Of a stretch of DNA of 64,000 nt, positions 48,154 through 56,227 are shown piece by piece. The translations under genes were made by a program, and so were the position numbers. Each line of letters begins with the position of its first letter. The stretch's first letter is position 1. The notes below the pieces were generated by a model. The model was not told the origin of the DNA and did no database searches. It saw only the letters and a program-made list of their open reading frames with translations. Source of the stretch: Burkholderiales bacterium (GTDB lineage: Bacteria; Pseudomonadota; Gammaproteobacteria; Burkholderiales; Burkholderiaceae_C); the NCBI GenBank assembly GCA_016702555.1, contig JADJDV010000006.1, positions 620,001 to 684,000 on the forward strand, written 5' to 3'.

Positions 48154-49081
48154 ATGACCGATCCCACGCTGCACCACGTCCACTGCGCCGACACCGCCGA
48201 GGGTCATCGCATGGCCTGGTGGCAGTGGGGCGATGCGCAGGCGCCGCGGCTGATCGTCTGCGCCCACGGACTGTCGCGCCAGGGACGTGATTTCGACGTG
48301 CTGGCGCGCGCGCTGCTGGCGCGTGGCGAGCAGCAAGGACGGGCGTTGCGCGTGGTCTGCCCGGACGTGGTCGGCCGCGGCGAGAGCGACTGGCTGAAGG
48401 ACCCGCTGGGCTACCAGTTCCCCACCTACGTCGCCGACATGCTGGCCATGCTGGGCACTCTGCAGGCGCAGGCGCCGATCGGCGCGTTCGACTGGGTCGG
48501 CACCAGCATGGGCGGGCTGATCGGCATGATGCTGGCCGGCACGCCGCAACTGCCGCTGCCGGTGCCGGTGCGCCGCCTGGTGCTGAACGACGTCGGCCCG
48601 GCGGTGGAGTGGACGGCGCTGGCGCGCATCGGCGAGTACCTGGGCAAGGCCGGCACCTTCGACAGCGTCGAGGCCGCGGCGGCCACCATGCGCGCAATCT
48701 CGCAGGGCTTTGGCCCGCACACCGACGAGCAGTGGCTGGCGCTGTCGCGCCCGATGCTGCGCACGCTGCCGGGCGGCGGCTGGCGCCTGCACTACGACCC
48801 CGCCATCGCCGTGCCCTACGCGGGCGTGACGCAGGAATCGACCGCGCAGGGCGAAGCCCTGCTGTGGCAGCTGTACGAACAGGTGCAGGCCCAGACCCTG
48901 GTGCTGCGCGGCGCCGACTCCGATCTGCTGACCCCGGCGACGGCGCGCCATGACCGAGCGTGGGCCGCGCGCGCGCGTCGTCGAATTCGCCGGCGTCGGC
49001 CACGCGCCGACCCTGATCGCAGACGATCAGGTGCGCACGGTGCTCGACTTCCTGCTGCCGGACGCGGCGGGCGCCTCATGA
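48154..49081 (+). CDS. Alpha/beta hydrolase, frameshifted near the 3' end
   Basis: The main frame gives MTDPTLHHVHCADTAEGHRM, the oxyanion loop CAHGLSRQGRD and the nucleophile elbow WVGTSMGGLIGM. At TPATAR (about 48940-48950) the frame breaks. One base over, it continues MTERGPRARVVEFAGVGHAP with the catalytic His, ending at the TGA at 49079. One extra base (or two missing) restores a 308-aa protein. The stop overlaps the relA start. The substrate is unknown. Confidence 0.85.
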
Positions 49082-51290
49082 AGACCACGCCGGTCGCGGC
49101 GCGCCCGGCCACGCAGTCGGTGGCCGACGTGATCGCGGCCACACGCGACGGGTTGAACGAATCGGCCGACATCCGCGCCCGCGCGCGCCTGTTCGCCGAG
49201 CCGCTGCTGACCGGCGAGACCACCAGCTCGGGCGAGAACCTGCTGGCGCACGCCGACGCCGTGGCCGACATCCTGGCCGGCATCGGTGGCGCCGAGGCGC
49301 TGCAGGCGGCGGTGTACCTGAGCTACGCCAGCGCGCAGTTGAACCGACCCGAAGAGGTGATCGGCAAGGCCTTCGACGACAGCTTCGCGCGCCTGGCGGT
49401 GGAAACCTCCAAGCTCGAACGGGTGCAGACGCGCTCGCGCGCCGGGCGCCAGGAGTACGCGCCCGATTCCGACCAGGCCGGCCAGCAGACCGAGTTCGTG
49501 CGCAAGATGCTGCTGGCCTTCAGCCGCGACTTGCGCGTGGTGCTGCTGCGTCTGGCATCGCGCCTGCAGACGTTGCGCTATTGCGCCTCGGTGCGCAAGC
49601 TGCCCTCGCCCAGCCTGCTGCGCGAGTCGCACGAAGTGTTCGCGCCGCTGGCCAACCGGCTGGGCATCTGGCAGATCAAGTGGGAGCTGGAAGACCTGGT
49701 GTTCCGCTTCCAGGAGCCGGACACCTACAAGCGGGTCGCCACGTTATTGGAGGACAAGCGCGTCGAGCGCGAGGCCGCGCTGGATCAGCGCCGCGCCGAG
49801 ATCGAGGCGGCGCTGCGCGCACGGCATTCGCGCCAGCGTGAGCGGCCGGCCCAAGCACATCAGCTCCATCGTGCGCAAGATGCGTGGCAAGGGGCTGGAC
49901 TTCGAGCAGGTGTTCGACATCCGTGCGCTGCGCATCCTGGTGCCGACGGTTCATGATTGCTACAACACGCTCGGCTGGGTGCATGAGCGCTTTGCCGCCG
50001 TGCCCGACGAGTTCGATGACTACATCGCCAAGCCCAAGATCAACGGCTACCAGTCGCTGCACACCGTGGTGCGCGACGCCGACGGCAAGGCCTGGGAAAT
50101 CCAGATCCGCACGCCCGAGATGCACCAGCACGCCGAGCACGGCGTGGCCGCGCACTGGGCCTACAAGGAGGCCGGCACCAAGGGCTACACCGGCGTGTCC
50201 GCGGGCAGCGATTACGACGCCAAGATCGCCGTGCTGCGCCAGCTGCTGGCGTGGGAGCGCGACCTCTCGGGCGGTTCCGCGCAGCCCGGCCTGTTTGAAG
50301 ATCGCATCTACGTGCTGACGCCCCAGGCTTCGATCGTCGAGTTGCCCGCCGGCGCCACCGCGGTCGACTTCGCCTACACCGTGCACACCGAACTGGGCCA
50401 CCGCTGCCGCGGCGCGCGTGTCGACGGCGCCATGGTGCCCTTGCACACGCCGCTGACCAACGGCCAGACGGTGGAAATCGTTGCCGCCAAGGAGGGCGGC
50501 CCCTCGCGCGACTGGCTGAATGCCGAGCTGGGCTATCTGGCCTCATCGCGCGCCAAGGCCAAGGTGCGCGCCTGGTTCAATGCCCAGCACACGCGCGAGA
50601 CCATCGCGCGCGGCCGCGAAATGGTCGAGAAGCTCCTGCAGCGCGAAGGCCGCACCGCGCTGTCGCTGGAACAGCTGGCGAACGAGCTGGGCTTCAAGAG
50701 CGCCGACGCGCTGTTCGAGACCGTCGGCAAGGACGAGCTTTCGTTGCGCAGCATCGAAACCGTGCTGCACCCGCCCGAGCCGCCGCCCAACGTGGATGAG
50801 CAGGTGCTGCTGCGCAAGCCGCGCGCCGAAGGGGGTGCGCGCGGCGGCGTGCTGGTGGTCGGCCTGGATTCGCTGCTGACCCAGCCGGCGCGCTGCTGCA
50901 AGCCGGCGCCACCCGACGAGATCGCCGGCTACGTCACGCGCGGGCGCGGCGTCAGCGTGCATCGACGCGACTGCGCCTCGTTCCGCGACCTGCAGGCGCG
51001 CGAGCCCGAGCGCGTCATCGAGGTCGCCTGGGGTACGCCCGCCACCGGCCACGCGCCCGCCTACCCGGTCGACGTCGGCATCGAGGCGGTCGACCGGCAA
51101 GGCCTGCTGCGCGACATCTCCGAGGTGTTCGCGCGCGAAAAGATGAACGTGATCGGCGTGCAGACCCAGACCGTGAAAGGCTGGGCCCGCATGACCTTCA
51201 CGCTCGAAGCTGAGCGACACCGGGCGCCTGCCCCAGGTGCTGCGCCAGGTGCAGGACGTCGCCGGCGTGCGCGTGGCCAAGCGGCGCTGA
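49078..51290 (+). CDS. relA: GTP pyrophosphokinase RelA, two frameshifts as sequenced
   Basis: The gene encodes the (p)ppGpp synthetase. It has a degenerate HD domain (HADAVADILAGIGGAEALQA, no hydrolase HD pair), the synthetase domain (GIRASVSGRPKH; NGYQSLHTVV), TGS (IYVLTPQASIVELPAGATAV), and a C-terminal ACT domain. Two single-base insertions break the frame, one at about 49819-49822 and one at about 51209-51210. Removing both yields 737 codons ending VRVAKRR-TGA, a normal RelA length. RelA makes (p)ppGpp on starved ribosomes. Confidence 0.93.
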
Positions 51291-51320
51291 GGACGGGGCG
51301 GCTGAGCCAACCCGATCTGC

Positions 51321-51326
51321 TACAAT
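51321..51326 (+). promoter_or_regulatory. Candidate -10 box for tRNA-Val
   Basis: TACAAT lies 22 bp before the tRNA 5' end in an otherwise GC-rich gap after relA. No clear -35 box is seen at standard spacing. Confidence 0.35.
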
Positions 51327-51348
51327 TCGCGGCTTCGAATCTTCGTGC

Positions 51349-51425
51349 AGGCGCGTAGCTCAGCTGGTTAGAGCACCACCTTGACATGGTGGGGGTCGTT
51401 GGTTCGAGTCCAATCGCGCCTACCA
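51349..51425 (+). tRNA. tRNA-Val (anticodon GAC)
   Basis: Acceptor AGGCGCG pairs with CGCGCCT. The anticodon arm CCACC-TTGACAT-GGTGG carries GAC, and the T-arm is GTTGG-TTCGAGT-CCAAT. The discriminator is A and CCA is encoded. The DNA just downstream is lower in GC and repeat-bearing, as at a former integration site. Confidence 0.97.
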
Positions 51426-52070
51426 ATGAAATCAAAGACTTATGGCACTTTCAGGTGCCGTTTTTCATTGGAGTACGGAAAAAGTACGGAAAACCATTTC
51501 CAAAAGCCGGCTCTATCGGTGTAATTTCTTCCGCCACACGCCCGGGCTTTGCCAGACGGTCCGCGACAGCGTTGAGCGCAAAACAGGCGGTGCCACGGCC
51601 TCGCAACCGGATCGACCTGCTATTCACGATGATCAGAGCGGTAATGCGACCCTGTTCAATCCCTGGGTCCATCCTCATGCCGGATCATCAAGTCGACCTG
51701 ACCGACTACCTGCTGAGGCTTGCTCGCGTCAATGCTCGGATGGCGAAAGACGTTGCCAGCTACTCCGGCTGGCAGAAACTGGCACGCCATGTCGTTGACC
51801 AAGAGCGTGAAGACTTTTTACGCCGGCTTCCATGCGACGTACTGCTCGCCATCGCTGCCGGAGAGGCTGATCCTGCTACGGCAGCCAAGGCCGCGTTGGC
51901 TCGGGAGGCTTCCTGCGAATTTTAGGCGGCGCAGACTTTGCAGGGCTTGATCGGCTGTAGCCTGCTGACACCCATCATCCGGTGCCGAACCTGCTTATCG
52001 AGGAAAGGCCGCTTGGTGCCGTGCCGTGCCGCTCGCCCGATAGCTCAAGAAATAGCTGACCAGCTAATGC
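51426..52070. other. Lower-GC region after tRNA-Val, possible integration scar
   Basis: This region is visibly less GC-rich than its neighbours. It contains the short direct repeat agtacggaaa twice in 23 bp (51472-51496). Except for one possible small gene (51677-51925) I see no convincing gene, and no copy of the tRNA 3' end that would mark the far att site. Confidence 0.4.
51677..51925 (+). CDS. Hypothetical protein (82 aa) in the tRNA-Val-adjacent region
   Basis: The frame begins MPDHQVDLTDYLLRLARVNA and looks helical, with VVDQEREDFLRRLPCDVLLA and an Ala-rich end. No family is recognised. It lies in lower-GC DNA behind tRNA-Val. Its composition is protein-like, but it has no strong ribosome site, so it may be an orphan or a remnant. 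Confidence 0.4.
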   Translation: MPDHQVDLTDYLLRLARVNARMAKDVASYSGWQKLARHVVDQEREDFLRRLPCDVLLAIAAGEADPATAAKAALAREASCEF

Positions 52071-53537
52071 TTACAGGGAAAGATGGGAAATCTGTTTCGT
52101 CAGTTGGTGGGGGTCCTCCAGGCAGCGGCAATCCAGGATGAGGCGGTCGTCGGCGATGCGGCCGATCACCGGCAAGGGCAGCGCGCGTAGCGCCGTGGCG
52201 AGTTGGTCGAGGGCGCGGCCGGCGCCTTTCCTTTCGGCCGGGGCGATGGCGAGGCCCGCCGAGCGCAGGCGCTCGACGGGCAATGAGCCAGAGCCGATCT
52301 GGCCCTGCAGAGGCACGAGCGTCACCGTGTAGCGCGGAGCCAGCGCGGCGCTGAGGGCCGGCAACACGGCGTGCGCCGTGGCCTCGATGTCGGCCAGCGG
52401 GCGCGTCAGCAGACGCAGCGTGGGCAAGTCCTGCGCCAGGCGCTCGGGGCGCAGGTAGAGCATCAAGGTGGCTTCCAGCGCCGCCAGCGGCAGCTTGCTC
52501 ATGCGCAGCGCGCGCTTCATCGGGAACTTGCGGATGCGGTCGACGGCGGCACGGGTCCCGACGATCAGGCCGGCCTGCGGCCCGCCCAGCAGCTTGTCGC
52601 CGCTGAAGCTGACGACGTCGCAGCCGGCTTTCAGCATGTCCTGCGGCAGCGGCTCGCGCGGCAGGCCGTAAGCGGACAGGTCGATCAGCGCGCCCGAGCC
52701 CAGGTCGGTCGCCACCGGCAGGCCGCGCGCGTGGGCGATGCCGCACAGCGTGGCCTCGTCGACCGCGCTGGTGAAACCTTGCACGGCGTAATTGCTGGTG
52801 TGCACCTTCATCAGCAGCGCGGTGCGGTCGGTGATCGCGCGCTCGTAATCGTGCGGGTGGGTGCGGTTGGTGGTACCGACCTCGACCAGCCTGGCGCCGG
52901 CGCTTTCCATCACGTCGGGCATGCGGAAGGCGCCGCCGATCTCGACCAGCTCGCCGCGCGAGACGATGACCTCCTGGCCACGCGCCAGCGCGGCGATGGT
53001 CAGCAGCACGGCGGCGGCGTTGTTGTTGACCACGGTGGCGGCCTCAGCGCCGGTCAGCTCGCACAGCAGGCCCTCGACGATGCTGTCGCGGTCGCCGCGG
53101 CGGCCACTTGCCAGGTCGTACTCAAGGTTGTTGGGGCCGGCCATCATGGCCAGCAGGTGCTGCAGGGCGCTGTCGGCCAGCAGAGCACGGCCGAGGTTGG
53201 TGTGGATGACGGTGCCGGTGAGGTTGAGCACTGGCGTCATGCGCGGTGCCAGCCGCTCGGCCACGCGCGTCTGCAGGCGCTGGGCCAGCCGCTCCGGCGC
53301 GATGTCGCTGCGCGGCAACTGCTGCGCCAGCGCCTGCGCGCGCAGCGCGTCGAGCAGGCCGCGCGCCTCGCCAGCCACCAGGGTGTGGCCGTGCTCGGCG
53401 ATCAGCGCACGGCTGGCGCCGGTGCGCAGCAGGCGGTCGACCGCGGGCAGGTCCGGGGCAGTGGCGAGCGCTTCAGAGGCTGGAGGGCTTGGGCTGGCCG
53501 GGGAACCGTGGACCACGGATTCGTCGGGCCGCGACAT
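52071..53537 (-). CDS. selA: L-seryl-tRNA(Sec) selenium transferase
   Basis: The 488-aa PLP enzyme has NLTGTVIHTNLGRALL, the NNNAAAVLLTI segment, VATDLGSGALIDLSAYGLP, and Lys315 in VSFSGDKLLGGPQAGLIVG. It converts Ser-tRNA(Sec) to Sec-tRNA(Sec) using selenophosphate. It is the last gene of the cassette, and its start overlaps the fdhE stop (TAATG). The matching tRNA-Sec and SelB genes lie 7-10 kb upstream on the same strand. Confidence 0.97.
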   Translation of the reverse strand: MSRPDESVVHGSPASPSPPASEALATAPDLPAVDRLLRTGASRALIAEHGHTLVAGEARGLLDALRAQALAQQLPRSDIAPERLAQRLQTRVAERLAPRMTPVLNLTGTVIHTNLGRALLADSALQHLLAMMAGPNNLEYDLASGRRGDRDSIVEGLLCELTGAEAATVVNNNAAAVLLTIAALARGQEVIVSRGELVEIGGAFRMPDVMESAGARLVEVGTTNRTHPHDYERAITDRTALLMKVHTSNYAVQGFTSAVDEATLCGIAHARGLPVATDLGSGALIDLSAYGLPREPLPQDMLKAGCDVVSFSGDKLLGGPQAGLIVGTRAAVDRIRKFPMKRALRMSKLPLAALEATLMLYLRPERLAQDLPTLRLLTRPLADIEATAHAVLPALSAALAPRYTVTLVPLQGQIGSGSLPVERLRSAGLAIAPAERKGAGRALDQLATALRALPLPVIGRIADDRLILDCRCLEDPHQLTKQISHLSL

Positions 53538-54550
53538 TAGCCCAGCCCTCGTTCAGGAGGCGCCTGATCGCCGCCTTCGGAGTCACCGAACAGCAGCATC
53601 AGGTTGACGCCGTGGCGCGAAAACCCCGCTTGCGAGACCAGCAGATCGAGGGTCATCGAGGCCAGGTCGTCGGCGACGGGCTCGACTTGCGCATCGCGGT
53701 CCATATGCAGGATCTTCAGGTAGTGCTGGCAGGTGGCGCAGGTTTCGGCTTCGATGGGCGACAGCCGCGAGGGTGGCGCGGTCTCGGTCACTGGCTGCAG
53801 TGCTTCGTAGTGAACGCCCTCGGTGCCCAGGCAGTGCGTGCATTGGACCCGCGCCATCTGCCATTCGACGTTGCAAAGCGCGCAGTGCAGGTAGCGCTGG
53901 CCCTGGCGCTTGCCACCCGAGCGGGTGATGCTGGTCGTGGGCAGGCTGCCGCAGCAGGGGCAGCGGGTGGCGTCGTTGGTGTCGCCGAGCAGCTGTCGCG
54001 GATCGGCCGCCGCCGCTCGGAGGGTGAGGACGGTCCAGTAAAGCTGCAGGCCGGCGGCGATCAAGGGGGCGCTGCCCACGTCCAGACCCAGGGTGATGCC
54101 CGTCAGCAGGCGCGCGGCCTGCTGTTCCAGCGCATCGTCGCCAAGCGCCGACGCGGCCTGCACGCCGGCCCGCGCCGGACTGCCTTCGGGCAGATGCGTC
54201 AGCACATCGGCCATCAGGGTGCGCCACTCGTCACGCCAGACAGGATCGCGTGGCCAGGTGTGGATCGACAGCAGCGGCTGGCGCGCCTCGGAGGCCGCTT
54301 GCACCTGCTGCGGTGTCGGCAGCGCCACCGGTGGAAAATCCGGCAGGCGCCGGTGCTGCGCCTCGCAGATCACGGCCATCAGCATCAGGTAGTCGCGCAG
54401 GCTGTGGTTGGCGGCCAGCTGGCGCAGGCGCAGGGCGCGTTCGGCGAAGACGCCCGCCTCGGGCATCAGCCGCAGCTCCGGATCGGTGCCGCCGGCGCGC
54501 AGTGCGATCTCTTCGGGGCTGAGAATTCGGTTAGGTGGAGTACTGCTCAT
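53537..54550 (-). CDS. fdhE: Formate dehydrogenase accessory protein FdhE
   Basis: The 337-aa cytosolic protein has four CxxC pairs in its C-terminal rubredoxin-like half: RCPCCGSLP, HCALCNVEW, QCTHCLGTE and TCATCQHYL. It contains the family pattern SIHTWPRDPVW and DVGSAPLIAAGLQLYWTVL. FdhE is needed for activity of respiratory formate dehydrogenases and binds iron. The ATG at 54550 is preferred over a TTG two codons upstream. Confidence 0.94.
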   Translation of the reverse strand: MSSTPPNRILSPEEIALRAGGTDPELRLMPEAGVFAERALRLRQLAANHSLRDYLMLMAVICEAQHRRLPDFPPVALPTPQQVQAASEARQPLLSIHTWPRDPVWRDEWRTLMADVLTHLPEGSPARAGVQAASALGDDALEQQAARLLTGITLGLDVGSAPLIAAGLQLYWTVLTLRAAAADPRQLLGDTNDATRCPCCGSLPTTSITRSGGKRQGQRYLHCALCNVEWQMARVQCTHCLGTEGVHYEALQPVTETAPPSRLSPIEAETCATCQHYLKILHMDRDAQVEPVADDLASMTLDLLVSQAGFSRHGVNLMLLFGDSEGGDQAPPERGLG

Positions 54551-54623
54551 GGACAACTAAAAAGAGGGACGGCGGCAGGTGCCGCGCGCCCCTCGGGAAG
54601 TGACAATCGTCGCGGCGCCTTGT

Positions 54624-55283
54624 TTATAAGCTCTTGACGTTCGGATCGGTGGTCAGGGCGCCACGCTTGTCCTGCTCTTCATACCAGAGCGCATGGTGGC
54701 GGCGCGCCCAGCCGGCGGTCACGCTGCCGCGCACCATGGCGTGCAGCGTGCCCTTGACCCAGATGGCGGCGTAGATGTGCACGATGGCGGTGAGCACCAT
54801 CACGAAGGCCGCCACCGCGTGCAGCAGCACGGCGATGCGCTGCAGCCAGATCGGCACGCTGGAGGCGAACCAGGCCTGCCAGAACAGGCAGCCGGTGATC
54901 AGCAGGACAACCAAGCACCAGGTCATGGACCAGAACACCAGCTTCTGCCCGCCGTTGTATTTGCCCACCTTCGGCATCTTCGACTCGTCGCCGCTGCCGA
55001 CCATGCCGGGTGCCTTGCCAAGCCACTCGGAATCGCGGCTGCGCCAGATGTTGGCGCCAACGAACATGATGAACATGAACAGGAACAGCACGAACATCGC
55101 GATGCCGATGTAGGGGTGCAGGATGCGCGCCCACTGTGGCCCGCCCACGAACGCCGTCAGCCAGAACAGGCTGGGATGGAACAGCGCCAGCCCGGAGAAG
55201 GCGGCCAGGAAGAACAGGATTGCCACGATCCAGTGGTTGGCGCGCTGGTTGGGGCTGTAGCGCTTCACGTAGAGTTGCTTCAT
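54624..55283 (-). CDS. fdnI: Formate dehydrogenase-N gamma subunit (cytochrome b556)
   Basis: The 219-aa integral membrane protein has four transmembrane helices and heme-ligand histidines in RANHWIVAILFFLA, ILHPYIGIAMFVLF and VHIYAAIWVKGT. It passes electrons from the beta subunit to quinone. Its start overlaps the beta-subunit stop by 4 bp. Confidence 0.95.
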   Translation of the reverse strand: MKQLYVKRYSPNQRANHWIVAILFFLAAFSGLALFHPSLFWLTAFVGGPQWARILHPYIGIAMFVLFLFMFIMFVGANIWRSRDSEWLGKAPGMVGSGDESKMPKVGKYNGGQKLVFWSMTWCLVVLLITGCLFWQAWFASSVPIWLQRIAVLLHAVAAFVMVLTAIVHIYAAIWVKGTLHAMVRGSVTAGWARRHHALWYEEQDKRGALTTDPNVKSL

Positions 55284-56224
55284 GACCGGTCTCCTTGCGT
55301 GGCCGACGGCTCAGTCGTGACCACGCTGGTATTGGCGGCAAGTTCGGCGGCGGCAGCCTCCTCCTCGTCTTCCGATATCTCCAGCGGGCCCTTCCTGACG
55401 TAGTGGAACATGCCGGCCAGGGCGGCCCCGGCCATGGTGGCCAGGGCGATCGGCTTGGCCAGACCCTTCCAGACCGAGACCCAGGGGCTGATGCTCGGAT
55501 TCACGGGCAGCCCGGTCAGCCCGGGTTGGTCGGCGTGCTTGAGTACGTACATGACGTGCGTGCCGCCAACACCGGCCGGGTTGTACAGGCCGGCGTGCTG
55601 GTAGCCGCGCTCCTTCAGGTCGGCCGCGCGCTGCTCGCCGTAGGTCACCATGTCGTCCTTGGGGCCGAAGGTGATGGCGCCGGTGGGGCAGGTCTTGACG
55701 CAGGCCGGCTCCAGGCCCACGCCGACGCGGTCGGAGCACAGCGTGCACTTGTAGGCCTTGTTGTCGAATTCGCTGATGCGCGGCACATCGAACGGACAGC
55801 CCTTGACGCAGTAGCCGCAGCCGATGCAGTGCTCGCTGATGAAGTCGACGATGCCATTGGCGTACTTGACGATGGCCCCGGGCGACGGGCAGGCCTTCAG
55901 GCACCCCGGATCCTCGCAGTGCATGCAGCCGTCCTTGCGGATCAGCCACTCCAGCTTGTCCTTCTCGGGTTCGACCTCGAAGAACTTCATCACTGTCCAC
56001 GATTGCGGCGTGAGGTCGGTCGGGTTGTCGTACACGCCGATGTTGGTGCCGACCTCGTCGCGCAGGTCGTTCCACTCCATGCACGCCACCTGGCACGCCT
56101 TGCAGCCGATGCACTTGGACACGTCGATGAGCTTGGCCACCGCCGGCACGTGTGAACGCGCCTGCGGGCTGGGTGTCGTTGTCGCCGAGCGGGCGACCAC
56201 GTCCTGGGTTTGCAGACTGGACAT
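55280..56224 (-). CDS. fdxH: Formate dehydrogenase-N beta subunit (iron-sulfur)
   Basis: The 314-aa protein carries four ferredoxin-type cysteine clusters: CIGCKACQVACMEW, CMHCEDPGCLKACP, CIGCGYCVKGCPF and KCTLCSDRVG...CVKTCP. A C-terminal transmembrane helix is near 253-275. It transfers electrons from the catalytic to the gamma subunit. The stop of the alpha-subunit gene lies 3 bp upstream. Confidence 0.96.
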   Translation of the reverse strand: MSSLQTQDVVARSATTTPSPQARSHVPAVAKLIDVSKCIGCKACQVACMEWNDLRDEVGTNIGVYDNPTDLTPQSWTVMKFFEVEPEKDKLEWLIRKDGCMHCEDPGCLKACPSPGAIVKYANGIVDFISEHCIGCGYCVKGCPFDVPRISEFDNKAYKCTLCSDRVGVGLEPACVKTCPTGAITFGPKDDMVTYGEQRAADLKERGYQHAGLYNPAGVGGTHVMYVLKHADQPGLTGLPVNPSISPWVSVWKGLAKPIALATMAGAALAGMFHYVRKGPLEISEDEEEAAAAELAANTSVVTTEPSATQGDRS

Positions 56225-56227
56225 GGC

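Noticed and set aside
51442..51798. Open frame of 118 aa after tRNA-Val as an integrase remnant
   Set aside because: It contains no integrase motif (no Arg-His-Arg-Tyr signature), so I do not call it.
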